A stretch of DNA of 64,000 nucleotides from Elusimicrobiota bacterium (GCA_019135865.1 JAGVVD010000031.1:1-64000), one strand, 5' to 3'; counted from the first letter of the stretch, positions 27,769-37,032 are shown. Numbers and translations are program-made. The notes: generated by a model not told the origin, from the letters alone.

Positions 27769-30700
27769 GGCTTCGCCTCCGCCGGCGCGCATTCCCGCTG
27801 TTCCGGGCTCAGCAGCAGGCGCAGCAGCCTGGCGGGCACACGCGCCCAGTCGGGCCTGGCGGCTATATCCCCCTCCAGCTCGGTCACGGCCCTCTTCATG
27901 AGGAAAAGCCGCAGCAGGAGCTGGAGGTCGTCCGGGTTCTGCGGCAGCACCTGCGCGGGCCCGGCCGCGGCCAGGTAGCCGCGCAGGAAGGCGGCCGAAA
28001 TATGGGAGTACCACAGGTCCAGCCACGGCGCCATAGCGGGGAGGTCCTTGAGCGGCACGCCGCCGGTCTGAAGGAAGGGGGCGTGCGCCGCGTAGTACAG
28101 GGAGATCAGCGCGCCGGCCACGTCGCGCAGGGGCGAGCGCTTTATCCGGCGCTCGCCCGGCGTCTTCTCCGGGTGGCCCTCGAAGTCCTTCACCACGAAG
28201 TCCTTGCCGGTATAGAGCAGCTGCGACAGCAGGTAATTGCCGTGAATGCGGATCTTGCGGCAGGCGAACTTCTTCTCGTTGAGCCGCTGCATCTCCTTCA
28301 GTATCCTCTGCTGGTTCTCCAGCACGTAACCGGCCTCCTCCTTAACCTCCGGAGACATGTCCTTGAGCCGGCGGGACAGGTTGAGGAAGGCCTTCTTCGA
28401 CTGCCCCGACATCGACTGGAAGACGGAACGCTGGTAAAGGCGGGAGAACGGCTCCGGCGCGAAATCCGGCTCCAGCGGGGCGGCCAGCGCGGCGTGCATC
28501 TCTCCCGTCCGGCGGCCGATAAGTTCCGCCATCTCCAGGCAGAAGCCGCCGGAAAGGTTGACGAAGTCGGCGGGCGCCTCGGCCGGGCCGGCGCAGAAAG
28601 CCCCCGCCATAGGCGGCGGGGCCCCCGCGTCCGACGGCCTTGACTGCACCGCCTCGTAATAACGGGACGCCTCCCCGGCCATGAGCGCGAAGGCGTCCCC
28701 CTGGTTGGGGACGAAAGAGCGCAGGAAGCCGAGCGTTCCGTAGAATTTCCCCCCGCGTTCCAGGCTCAGCGAGCCGTAATACGAAGGGCCGTTGGGGAAC
28801 CCTCCGCCGGCGAAGAGTTTTCCCGTTTCCACGTCGGGGCTGACGCCCTCCTCCGCGCGGCGGCACAGCCGCAGGACGCAGGAGGGACCGTAGGCCACGG
28901 TCAGGCCGTTGGGCCCGGAGCGCAGGACGCGCGACTCCGGGACCCGGCCCTCCGGCAGCGGGACGGCGCGGAAGGCCGGCGAAGCCGAGGCTCGCAGCGC
29001 CGACCCGCCCGAGCGCGGCCGCCGGCCGGAGGAGAAGAGCGCGAACAGGTCGGCGTGAAAGGCCGGGTCCTGTCCCGCGTCGTAAAGATATCCCCCGCCG
29101 CCCGCGAGCTCCAGCGAAGCGACCAGCGCCTGCGGGTATTTCCTGGCCGCCTCTTCCGCCTTCTCGCCGGCCGCGAAGGCCAGCGGGACGACGTAGGTCT
29201 CCACCCAGCCCTGCGCGTGCACGGCCTCCACCAGGACCAGGCTGGCGCCGGAAGCCAGCGGGAAAGCCTCCATGACCCTGAGCCTGCGGGGCGCGGCGCC
29301 GCGGCCGAAGCAGCGGCATTTCTTCACGTAAGCCGACAGCGCCGGCTCCAGGCCGCGGGGGCCTATCGCGCCGAAGAAATCCTTCCATTCCAGGTCCGGC
29401 AATTCCAGCGATGGGATAGGCCTGTCGCCGGGGGTCTCGGCCTGCTGCTCGGGCCTGCGCAGCAGGAACCAGTAACAGTTATGCACGCCCGGGGTGAAGA
29501 GGTAAGGTTTGTCGGTTATGGGCGGAAAGTCGCTGCCGCTGAAGACCTCGGTAGGGATATAGCCGGCGTAGCGGGAAAGGTCGAGCGAGGCCGCCTGCGA
29601 GAAACGCGACAGGTTGGCGGCGAAGAGCACGATCTCGTCGCCGTGGCGGCGTATGAAGGCCAGCACCTTGGCGTTGTCCGACTGCACCGGCTCCAGCGTG
29701 CCGCGGCCCAGGGCCTTGTAGTTCTCGCGCATGGCGATGACGCGCCGCATCCACCAGAGCAGGGAGGAGAGGTTGCCTTCCTGGCTCTCCACGTTGACGG
29801 CCTCGTAATGGTATTCGGGATCGGTCACCACCGGCAGGAAAAGTTTCTGCGGGTTGACCCGCGAGAAGCCGGCGTTGCGGTCGGGGCTCCACTGCATCGG
29901 AGTGCGCACGCCGTTGCGGTCGCCCAGGTAGAAATTGTCGCCCATGCCTATCTCGTCGCCGTAGTAGAGCACCGGGGTGCCCGGCAGCGAGAGCAGCAGC
30001 ATGTTCATCAGCTCTATCTTGCGGCGGTTGTTGCCCAGCAGCGGGGCGAGACGCCTGCGTATCCCGAGGTTTATCCTGGCCTTGGCGTCGCGGGCGTAGA
30101 CCTTGTACATGTAGTCCCGTTCCTCGTCGGTGACCATCTCCAGCGTCAGCTCGTCGTGGTTGCGCAGGAACACCGCCCACTGGCAGTTCTCCGGTATGGC
30201 CGGCGTCTGCTCCAGTATGTCGGTTATCGGAAAACTGTCCTCCATCCACAGCGACATGAAAAGCCGGGGCATGACGGGGAAGTGGAAGGACATGTTGCAT
30301 TCGTCGCCGGCGCCGAAATAGGCCGCGGCGTCCTCGGGCCACTGGTTGGCCTCGCAGAGCAGCATCCGGTCCTTGTGCTTCAAGTCCACGTGCGCGCGCA
30401 GCTTCTTGAGGAAGGCGTGGGTCTGGGGCAGGTTCTCGCAGTTGGTCCCCTCGGCCTCGTAAAGGTAGGGCACGGCGTCGAGCCGCAGTCCGTCCACCCC
30501 CATGCCGAGCCAGAAATCGACGACCTTGAGCAGCGAGCGCTGCACGGCGGGGTTCTCGAAGTTCAGGTCGGGCTGGTGGCGGTAGAAGCGGTGCCAGAAA
30601 TAGGCCCCGGCCTCGTCGTCCCAGGTCCAGTTGGAGGTCTCGAAATCCTTGAAGATCACGCGGGCGTCCCGGTATTTCTCCTCGGTGTCGCTCCAGACAT

Positions 30701-31103
30701 AGTAATTCCGGGCGGCCGAGCCGGGCCTGGCCTTGCGGGCCCGCTGGAACCAGGGATGCTGGTCGGAGGTGTGGTTGACGACGAGCTCGGTTATCACGCG
30801 CAGGCCCAGAGCGTGAGCCTCGCGCAGGAAGTCGCGGAAATCGCCCATGTCGCCGTAATCGGGGTTTATCCCGTAATAGTCGGAGATGTCGTAACCGTCG
30901 TCCCGCAGCGGCGAGGGGTAGAAAGGCAGCAGCCACAGGGCCGTGGCGCCCAGGCTCTTGAGATAGGGGAGCCTGCCGATCAGGCCCCTGAAATCGCCGA
31001 TCCCGTCGTTATTGCTGTCGCAGAAGGACTTGACGTGCAGTTCGTAGATGACCGCGTCCTTGTACCACAGAGGGTCGCCGGGCCGCTTTTTTTTGGACGT
31101 CAT
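27765..31103 (-). CDS. treS: Trehalose synthase fused to maltokinase (TreS-Mak)
   Basis: 1112 residues. The GH13 part (about 1-560) interconverts maltose and trehalose; its triad is Asp209 (LRLDAV), Glu251 (LLCEANQW) and Asp317 (RNHDELT). The remainder matches the maltokinase part of TreS-Pep2 fusions: a cap domain (LSAYVKKCRCFG) and a kinase fold ending in KDFEGHPEK and RSPLRDVAGAL. The kinase motif usually HGDYHLGQ reads HGNYLLSQ here (His954, Asn956, Gln961), so the catalytic Asp is replaced and kinase activity is doubtful. It overlaps treZ and the MFS gene by 4 bp each. Confidence 0.93.
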   Translation of the reverse strand: MTSKKKRPGDPLWYKDAVIYELHVKSFCDSNNDGIGDFRGLIGRLPYLKSLGATALWLLPFYPSPLRDDGYDISDYYGINPDYGDMGDFRDFLREAHALGLRVITELVVNHTSDQHPWFQRARKARPGSAARNYYVWSDTEEKYRDARVIFKDFETSNWTWDDEAGAYFWHRFYRHQPDLNFENPAVQRSLLKVVDFWLGMGVDGLRLDAVPYLYEAEGTNCENLPQTHAFLKKLRAHVDLKHKDRMLLCEANQWPEDAAAYFGAGDECNMSFHFPVMPRLFMSLWMEDSFPITDILEQTPAIPENCQWAVFLRNHDELTLEMVTDEERDYMYKVYARDAKARINLGIRRRLAPLLGNNRRKIELMNMLLLSLPGTPVLYYGDEIGMGDNFYLGDRNGVRTPMQWSPDRNAGFSRVNPQKLFLPVVTDPEYHYEAVNVESQEGNLSSLLWWMRRVIAMRENYKALGRGTLEPVQSDNAKVLAFIRRHGDEIVLFAANLSRFSQAASLDLSRYAGYIPTEVFSGSDFPPITDKPYLFTPGVHNCYWFLLRRPEQQAETPGDRPIPSLELPDLEWKDFFGAIGPRGLEPALSAYVKKCRCFGRGAAPRRLRVMEAFPLASGASLVLVEAVHAQGWVETYVVPLAFAAGEKAEEAARKYPQALVASLELAGGGGYLYDAGQDPAFHADLFALFSSGRRPRSGGSALRASASPAFRAVPLPEGRVPESRVLRSGPNGLTVAYGPSCVLRLCRRAEEGVSPDVETGKLFAGGGFPNGPSYYGSLSLERGGKFYGTLGFLRSFVPNQGDAFALMAGEASRYYEAVQSRPSDAGAPPPMAGAFCAGPAEAPADFVNLSGGFCLEMAELIGRRTGEMHAALAAPLEPDFAPEPFSRLYQRSVFQSMSGQSKKAFLNLSRRLKDMSPEVKEEAGYVLENQQRILKEMQRLNEKKFACRKIRIHGNYLLSQLLYTGKDFVVKDFEGHPEKTPGERRIKRSPLRDVAGALISLYYAAHAPFLQTGGVPLKDLPAMAPWLDLWYSHISAAFLRGYLAAAGPAQVLPQNPDDLQLLLRLFLMKRAVTELEGDIAARPDWARVPARLLRLLLSPEQRECAPAEAKP

Positions 31104-32326
31104 TTATCTTCTCCGTATTCCAGGCGCGGTATGAGCAGGACCAGCGCCGAGAGCGCCAGCACCCCGCAGGCGTTGAGCAGCACGCTGAAGCCCACCGAGC
31201 GGCTCTCGGCCAGCAGGCCGTTGAGCATGAAAGTGAGGGGCAGGACCGCGTAGCTGACGGTGGTGAGCACGGAGAAGAACCGCCCCTTCATCTCCTCCGG
31301 CACCGTGCGCTGGAACAGCGTAAGCGCCACCGCGTTGCCGGTCCCCAGTGCGGCCCCGACGAGGAAAAGGAGAGCGCAGATGTGCAGCCGGTCGGCGGTG
31401 AAGTAGAGCCCCAGGAAAGGCAGACCGACGGCCACGACCGAGGCGAAGAACCAGCCGTAGATGTTCCGGTAGCCGGACTTGAAGCTCATAGCTATCGCCG
31501 CCAGCGCCGAACCGGCCGCGAAGAAGGTCTCGAACACCGCCAGCCACCGGACCGAGCCGTTCACCACGAACTTGACTATCATCGGTATCAGTATGAGTAT
31601 GGGGCCGACGAAGAAGTTCAGCGCGGCGAAGGAGAGGAGCAGCGAGAGCAGCGGCCTGTTGCCGCCGATATAGCGCAGGCCGGCCTTGAGCTCGTCGAAA
31701 TACGGGGCCTGCCCGCCCCTGCGCGCGCTCAGGTCCGAAGAGATGGACCGGACCGCCAGGAACGACAGGGCGTAGGTGAACGAGTTGAAGAAGAAAGCCC
31801 CGGCCGCGCCCAGGACCGCTATCAGGACGCTGCCCAGGGCCGAACCGAAGACGCTGGAGAGCTGCATCACCGAGGAATCGGCGGCGGTGGCGGCGCCCAG
31901 GTGCTCCTCCGAGGTGAGCCGCAGCAGGGAGCTGGAGACCGAAGCCTCGAACATCGGCCCGAACCCGGCTATCATGAAGCAGAGCCCGTAGAGCATCCAG
32001 AGCTCCAGGCGGCCGGACCAGGTCAGCAGGCCGAGCGTGAAGACCAGCAGCAGCCTGGCCGCGTCGGCCCAGAGCATGGCCAGCCGCTTGTCGCTGCGGT
32101 CCACCAGCGCGCCGAAGAAGGGCCCGAAGAGGACTACCGGCAGGAAGGTCATCGCCATGATCATGCCCAGGTGGAACTTGCCGTGCTCGCCGGCGCCGCT
32201 GAGCACCCACCAGGCTATGGCTATAGCGAAGAACTTGTCGCCCACGGCGGAGACTATCCGGCCGGCAAAAAGGCGGCGGAAATCGGGATATACCCCGAGG
32301 GGATGCTTCTTCAGGGCCTTTCTCAT
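31100..32326 (-). CDS. Major facilitator superfamily transporter
   Basis: 408 residues with about 12 hydrophobic segments and the GALVDRSDKR loop between TM2 and TM3, as in MFS_3 (macrolide-efflux-like) proteins. The start is set at ATG 32326 (MRKALKKHPLG); an upstream in-frame extension overlaps the divergent gene. Its ATGA overlap with treS-mak puts it first in a three-gene MFS-treS-treZ operon. The substrate cannot be read from the sequence; a sugar or a glucan-derived compound is only a guess from the neighbours. Confidence 0.85.
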   Translation of the reverse strand: MRKALKKHPLGVYPDFRRLFAGRIVSAVGDKFFAIAIAWWVLSGAGEHGKFHLGMIMAMTFLPVVLFGPFFGALVDRSDKRLAMLWADAARLLLVFTLGLLTWSGRLELWMLYGLCFMIAGFGPMFEASVSSSLLRLTSEEHLGAATAADSSVMQLSSVFGSALGSVLIAVLGAAGAFFFNSFTYALSFLAVRSISSDLSARRGGQAPYFDELKAGLRYIGGNRPLLSLLLSFAALNFFVGPILILIPMIVKFVVNGSVRWLAVFETFFAAGSALAAIAMSFKSGYRNIYGWFFASVVAVGLPFLGLYFTADRLHICALLFLVGAALGTGNAVALTLFQRTVPEEMKGRFFSVLTTVSYAVLPLTFMLNGLLAESRSVGFSVLLNACGVLALSALVLLIPRLEYGEDK

Positions 32327-32347
32327 CAGTAACGATTTTATAATATA

Positions 32348-33682
32348 ATGGAAGAGGGGATGGCTTCTTACTACAAAAAACTCAGAGCGGACCTGGAGGC
32401 GAGCGCCGGGGCCGGCATCATCACGCCGGAACAGGCCGCGGCCGTTTACGACCGCGTTTACGGCGCCAGGCCTTTCGCGGCCTTCCGGGCGGCCCACTGG
32501 ATAGGGGCGGCCGCGGGACTCTTCGTCGCGCTGGGCGTGATACTCATAGTGGCCAGCAACTGGGACAAGATAGACGCTCCCACCAAGATGTTCGCCTTCC
32601 TGCTGCTTTTCGCCGGCGCGGGCGAGGCGGCCGTGCGCCTGGACGGAAAGCCGGCCGCGGCCGTGCCGCTGGAGATGGTCTGGTTCTTCATGCCTATACT
32701 CGGGATCGGGCTCTACGCGCAGATCTTCAATCTCAGCGGCGACCCGGTGAAGCCGTATCTGGTCTGGGCGGCCCTCGCGGCCCCGGCGGCCCTGCTCTCC
32801 AGGCGCCCCTTCTCCGCCTATCTCTGCTCGGCGCTCCTCTTCTTCACCCTGTACTCCGGCACGCTCTCATCCAACAGCATCCTAACCCTGACCGCCGCGC
32901 GGCTGGCCGACGAGCAGCCGCTGTGGCACTGGGCCCTGGCCCTGGCCGTGCTGGCCGGCGGCACGGCGGTCTTCCCCGGCAGGAAACTTTCGCTGCCGCT
33001 GGGAGCCTCGGTAGTCTGGCTTTTCGTGATGCTGCTGGCCGACACCGCCATAAAGATAAGGTCTTCCGCCCTGATACTGCTTTCCGGCATGTCGCTGGCC
33101 GCGCTCTGGCTGACCTGGGGCAGCGAGCCGGAGGACGACAAGGCGGGACTTGCGCTCAAGACCTGGCTGGGGGCGGTGTACCTGACGACCTTCTTCTGGC
33201 ATTACAAGGGCGACGAATACGTGAACCGCTCCGGCGCCGACACGGCGGCCGGCGGAGCCCTGGCCTGGCTGCTCTTCGCCGGGGCGCTGCTCTCCGTCGT
33301 CTTCCGGCCCCAGCGCCTGCTGCCCGCCGGGGCCAGGGACGAGCTGGCGGGAAAGGTCCTGCTGACGGCCTCCATGCTCTGCTCCTTCCTGCTTTTCGAC
33401 GCCAATGAGGCCACCGCCAAGGCGGTGGCGGTAACGGCCAACCTCCTGCTGGCCGCCTTCGGGACCGTCTCGATAATGAGCGGCACCAGGGATTCGGACG
33501 AGAAACAGATAAACCTGGGCGTGGCCGTGCTGACCATCCTGGCCGTGACGCGCTTCATCGACATTTTCGGCAGTATGCTCAGGAGCGGCATGGCCTTCAT
33601 CGTGACCGGCCTGGCCTTCGGGGCCCTGGCCTATTTCGTCAACAAGGGCCGCAAGGCGCTCATAGAGTCGGTGAAGAAATGA
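32348..33682 (+). CDS. DUF2157 multi-pass membrane protein
   Basis: 444 residues. A short soluble N-terminus (YYKKLRADLEASAGAGIITPEQAAAVYDRVYG) precedes about 12 membrane segments; HWIGAAAGLFVALGVILIVASNWDKI is the DUF2157 signature region. Function is unknown in this family. The divergent MFS start is only 21 bp away; TATAAT at 32339-32344 probably serves this gene, and the start could be the first ATG or the in-frame ATG at 32360. It overlaps the next gene by 4 bp, a common pairing for DUF2157. Confidence 0.8.
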   Translation: MEEGMASYYKKLRADLEASAGAGIITPEQAAAVYDRVYGARPFAAFRAAHWIGAAAGLFVALGVILIVASNWDKIDAPTKMFAFLLLFAGAGEAAVRLDGKPAAAVPLEMVWFFMPILGIGLYAQIFNLSGDPVKPYLVWAALAAPAALLSRRPFSAYLCSALLFFTLYSGTLSSNSILTLTAARLADEQPLWHWALALAVLAGGTAVFPGRKLSLPLGASVVWLFVMLLADTAIKIRSSALILLSGMSLAALWLTWGSEPEDDKAGLALKTWLGAVYLTTFFWHYKGDEYVNRSGADTAAGGALAWLLFAGALLSVVFRPQRLLPAGARDELAGKVLLTASMLCSFLLFDANEATAKAVAVTANLLLAAFGTVSIMSGTRDSDEKQINLGVAVLTILAVTRFIDIFGSMLRSGMAFIVTGLAFGALAYFVNKGRKALIESVKK

Positions 33683-34206
33683 ACTGGAAAGGGAACCCCA
33701 ATTACCTGCGCCTGGTGCTGGGAACACAGGTACTTTTCTTCGCCGCCTGGGGCGGCTGGCTGTTCGCTTCCAGGAACACGGACTCGCCGGAGTTCTACCT
33801 GGCCACCGAGCCGGTGGACCCGCGCGACCTCTTCAGCGGCACCTACGTGGCGCTGAACTACGAGATCTCCTCCCCCCGGGGAGGGGACTGCCCGCGCCGC
33901 ACCCGCGACCTGGGCCGGCTCTTCGTGAAGCTGGAGGACAAGGGCAAAAAAGCCGTCACCGCGGCCGGCGAAGTCCCGGTCTACGAGGCCGTGGACTGCC
34001 ACGCCAACCCGCCGCAGGAGCCGGGCTGGGCGAAAGCCGAGATGATCTACCGTTTCGGCGGCCCGGTCGCCATGTACGGTATAGAACGCTTCTATCTCAA
34101 CGAGAACGATCCGCGCAAGGACGCCCGCAGCGGCTCCGTCCTGGCGAAGGTGAAGATAGACCGCAACCGCAGCCTGGTCCTGCTGGACCTCGTAGAGAAG
34201 ATCTGA
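33679..34206 (+). CDS. GDYXXLXY-domain membrane protein
   Basis: 175 residues with one N-terminal membrane segment. VDPRDLFSGTYVALNYEIS fits the GDYXXLXY pattern (here SGTYVALNY) that names PF14345. These proteins usually sit beside DUF2157 or DUF4401 membrane proteins, as here, and no function is established. The ATGA overlap with the upstream gene indicates coupled translation. Confidence 0.8.
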   Translation: MNWKGNPNYLRLVLGTQVLFFAAWGGWLFASRNTDSPEFYLATEPVDPRDLFSGTYVALNYEISSPRGGDCPRRTRDLGRLFVKLEDKGKKAVTAAGEVPVYEAVDCHANPPQEPGWAKAEMIYRFGGPVAMYGIERFYLNENDPRKDARSGSVLAKVKIDRNRSLVLLDLVEKI

Positions 34207-34208
34207 CC

Positions 34209-34261
34209 CGCCAGCCGGCTCCCTGCCGGTAGCCCGCTGGCGCGAACCGCCCGCGGTTCGC
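34209..34261 (+). other. Two hairpins in the region upstream of pyrB
   Basis: An outer stem CGCCAGC/GCTGGCG (34209-34215, 34236-34242) can instead fold internally as CCGGC/GCCGG (34215-34219, 34225-34229). A second stem GCGAACCGC/GCGGTTCGC follows (34242-34250, 34253-34261), then only CTTTCG. This could be a weak terminator of the upstream pair or an attenuator of pyrB. No PyrR-binding consensus was recognised. Confidence 0.4.
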
Positions 34262-34283
34262 CTTTCGAAAACAAGGAGAGTTC

Positions 34284-35351
34284 ATGGACAGGACGCAGTT
34301 AATGACCAGCATCAGCGCCGACTGGGATTCTTTCGTGAAGATGGACACGGCGGAGAAGCTGCCTTACTTCACCCGCAACGAGCGCATCTACGACTGCCTC
34401 TTCGCCCAGCAGCTGGACCGCGGGCGGCTGGCGCATCTCTTCAGGACCGCCGACTCCCTGCGGAAGATGACCAAGCACAAGGAAGGCATGGACACGGCCA
34501 ACTCGCTGCTCTCGCATAAGCGGGCGATGCTCTACTTCGTCCAGCCTTCCACCAGGACCTTCCTCTCCTTCCTCAACGCCTGCCATATCCTGGGCATCAA
34601 GACCTCCGAGATACGCGACACCACCACCTCCTCCGAGGTGAAGGGCGAGACCCCCGAGGACACGGTACGCACCTTCTCCAGTTATGTGGACATGATCATC
34701 ATGCGCCACCCGGCGCCCGGCTTCGTGGAAAAGACCGCCTGGCTGATGAACCGCACCGACCGCCCCGTGCCGATCATAAACGGCGGCTCCGGCAAGGACC
34801 AGCACCCCACCCAGGCCCTGCTCGACGCCTACACGCTGTACAAGAGCTTCGACGGCGAGATAGACGGCAAGACCATAGTGATGGTCGGCGACCTCAAGCG
34901 CGGCCGCACAGTGCGTTCGCTCTCCTACCTGATGAAGAACTACAAGGGCGTGAAACTGGCCTTCGTCTCGCCCAGGCAGTTCCGCATGGAGGACGACATC
35001 CTCGAATTCCTCCGCAGGCAGAACATCCCTTTCACCGAGACCGAGGACTTCCGGTCGGTCATGGGCGAGGCCGACGCCATCTACATGACGCGCATCCAGG
35101 ACGAGCACGACAAGGACGGGGAGTCGAAGAAGGGGGACTATTCCCCCTTCTACTTCAAGAAGGAACACCTCGGCGCGATAAAGAAGGACTGCGTCATCCT
35201 CCACCCGCTGCCGCGGCGTTTCGAGATAGACCCGGCCGTGGACGAAGACAGGCGGGCCATCTACTGGCGGCAGGAACGCAACGGCATGTGGGTGCGCGCC
35301 GCGCTGATGGCGCATATCTTCGGCGTGGACTCGGCGATAGCCCACGAATAA
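34284..35351 (+). CDS. pyrB: Aspartate carbamoyltransferase catalytic subunit
   Basis: 355 residues, slightly longer than the usual 300-310 because of an N-terminal extension of about 45 residues. Carbamoyl-phosphate loop PSTRTF, aspartate-side HPTQALLD, GDLKRGRTVRSL and HPLPR are all present. It makes N-carbamoyl-aspartate in pyrimidine synthesis. An AAGGAG site lies 6-7 bases upstream of the ATG. No pyrI, pyrC or pyrR lies next to it, so the gene stands alone between hairpins. Confidence 0.95.
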   Translation: MDRTQLMTSISADWDSFVKMDTAEKLPYFTRNERIYDCLFAQQLDRGRLAHLFRTADSLRKMTKHKEGMDTANSLLSHKRAMLYFVQPSTRTFLSFLNACHILGIKTSEIRDTTTSSEVKGETPEDTVRTFSSYVDMIIMRHPAPGFVEKTAWLMNRTDRPVPIINGGSGKDQHPTQALLDAYTLYKSFDGEIDGKTIVMVGDLKRGRTVRSLSYLMKNYKGVKLAFVSPRQFRMEDDILEFLRRQNIPFTETEDFRSVMGEADAIYMTRIQDEHDKDGESKKGDYSPFYFKKEHLGAIKKDCVILHPLPRRFEIDPAVDEDRRAIYWRQERNGMWVRAALMAHIFGVDSAIAHE

Positions 35352-35370
35352 GGCCCCCGGACCTGGAATA

Positions 35371-35399
35371 AAAAACCCCGGGCGGGCCCGGGGTTTTTT
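35371..35399. terminator. Bidirectional intrinsic terminator between pyrB and the SDR gene
   Basis: 8-bp stem CCCCGGGC/GCCCGGGG (35376-35383, 35386-35393) with A5 before and T6 after, so a U-tract exists on both strands. It separates convergent genes. Confidence 0.9.
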
Positions 35400-35415
35400 C
35401 ATGCCGAAGAGGCAG

Positions 35416-36975
35416 CTACCAGTCGGCCGGCTTATAATCCTTGAGGAATTTTCCCCAGACATGCCCGCCGGTGTTGAAACCGTCGATTATGGGGTCGACT
35501 ATGCGCGCCGCGCCGTCCACGATGTCCAGCGGCGGATGGAAGCGGTGCTCGCGGGTCTTGCGCTCGGCGATATGCGCCGGGTCCTCGTCCGTCACCCAGC
35601 CGGTGTCCACCGCGTTCATGTGTATGCCGTCCGAGTAATAATCCGCGGCGGCGGTGCGCGTCATCATATTGAGCGCGGCCTTGGCCATATTGGTATGCGG
35701 GTGCCGCGTGGTCTTGAACTTGCGGTAGAACTGCCCCTCCACGGCCGAGACATTGACGATATGCTTGTCCCGCTCCGGGGTGCGCAGCATCAGCGGTTTG
35801 AGCCTCGCGTTCAGTATGAAAGGGGCCACGGCGTTGACGAGATGCACTTCCAGCAGCTCGACCGCGGGGACCTCGGCCATCAGCATCCGCCAGGAATTGC
35901 GCCCTCGCAGGTCCACCTGCTGCAGGTCCTGGTCCAGCCTGCCTTCCGGGAAAAGGTCCCCCTGCGCCGAAAGCTCTTCGGGCAGCAGCGCGACCTGGGA
36001 AAGCGCGGCGGCGTGGGTCAGCCCCGCGGCCTCCGGCGGCGCCGATGAAGCGGCGGCGGCCAGCGCGCGCGGACCGGCGGCGGGGCCTTCGGGCAGCATA
36101 CTGTAGCCGCGCAGCCCCTCGTAGGCGCCCAGCAGCCGCCTGGCGGCTTCCGGCATGTCGCGCAGCGGGCCGTTCTCCCTCTCCATCATGTGCCTGTAGA
36201 AATCCGGCGGCCGGCGCACGGTCTGACAGGCGTTGTTGACTATGAAATCCAGCCGGGGGCGGGTCTCCACCAGGTGGCGGCAGAAGGCCTCCACGCTCGG
36301 GGTGTGCCGCAGGTCCAGACCGAAGATCTCGAGCCGGTCCTTCCACTCGCCGAAATCGGGCTCGGCCGCGTAGCGCATGGCCGCGTCGCGGGGGAAGCGC
36401 GTGGTGACTATCAGCGAAGCGCCGGCGCGCAGCAGCTTGATGCCCGCCTGGTAGCCTATCTTGACCCGGCCGCCGGTCAGCAGCGCGGCGCGGCCGCGCA
36501 GGTCCGCCGTCTCGCCGCGCTTGCGGTAGTTGAACTCCGCGCAGACCGGGCAGAGCTGGTCGTAGAAATGATGGATATCGGAATAATCGGTCTTGCAGAT
36601 ATAACAATTGCGCTCCGCGCGCGCCGGGGCGGGCGCCGGTCCTCCGGCCCCCTCGGGGACGAACCCGGCGGGGACCGTGTAATTAGGGGTGGTAAAAACG
36701 GTCTGGCGCCGCAGTTTCCGTATGCCGGTGCCGGACAGCGCCTCTTCCGCCTTCGCCAGCCGCTCCGCCCGGCGCCGGCGCTGCACGGCCTTTATCATCC
36801 GCCTGCGCGCCCGCGCGTCGGGACGCGAGACCTCGCCGGCGGCCTTCAGCAGGCGGTTGGTCTCTTCGCCCGAGACGCCGGCCAGCAGGCCGCGGTCGGC
36901 CGCGACCGCCTCCAGCAGCTCGGCGGCGGCGCGTATCTTGTCCGGCAGTCCTCGTTCGGGGCTTTCCATCTTCAT
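35416..36975 (-). CDS. SDR oxidoreductase with N-terminal zinc-finger-like region
   Basis: 519 residues. An N-terminal helical part (1-130) leads to a probable zinc site CYICK...CPVCAEF (two CxxC pairs), then a Rossmann domain beginning LRGRAALLTGGRVKIG. The usual YxxxK is replaced by TNMAK, preceded by HPH; the Ser side is NVSAVEGQF. This altered active site recurs in the family as far as I recall, so a non-classical chemistry is likely. The substrate is unknown. The start may be ATG 36975 or the third codon, ATG 36969. Confidence 0.75.
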   Translation of the reverse strand: MKMESPERGLPDKIRAAAELLEAVAADRGLLAGVSGEETNRLLKAAGEVSRPDARARRRMIKAVQRRRRAERLAKAEEALSGTGIRKLRRQTVFTTPNYTVPAGFVPEGAGGPAPAPARAERNCYICKTDYSDIHHFYDQLCPVCAEFNYRKRGETADLRGRAALLTGGRVKIGYQAGIKLLRAGASLIVTTRFPRDAAMRYAAEPDFGEWKDRLEIFGLDLRHTPSVEAFCRHLVETRPRLDFIVNNACQTVRRPPDFYRHMMERENGPLRDMPEAARRLLGAYEGLRGYSMLPEGPAAGPRALAAAASSAPPEAAGLTHAAALSQVALLPEELSAQGDLFPEGRLDQDLQQVDLRGRNSWRMLMAEVPAVELLEVHLVNAVAPFILNARLKPLMLRTPERDKHIVNVSAVEGQFYRKFKTTRHPHTNMAKAALNMMTRTAAADYYSDGIHMNAVDTGWVTDEDPAHIAERKTREHRFHPPLDIVDGAARIVDPIIDGFNTGGHVWGKFLKDYKPADW

Positions 36976-36985
36976 ACTATGATAT

Positions 36986-37015
36986 AAAAAACCCCCGGAG
37001 GGCCGGGGGTTTTTT
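36986..37015. terminator. Terminator of the 761-residue protein gene, abutting the SDR promoter
   Basis: 7-bp stem CCCCCGG/CCGGGGG (36992-36998, 37003-37009) flanked by A6 and T6, so it can stop transcription on either strand. On the minus strand its U-tract runs straight into TATATC, the likely -10 box of the SDR gene (36981-36986), 5 bases before that ATG. Confidence 0.85.
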
Positions 37016-37032
37016 CGTCCTTTCCGCCGGCG

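Noticed and set aside
29055-31253. 732-codon plus-strand open frame across treS
   Set aside because: Shadow of the TreS-Mak gene; the real frame carries the GH13 triad, and this one has no recognisable domain.
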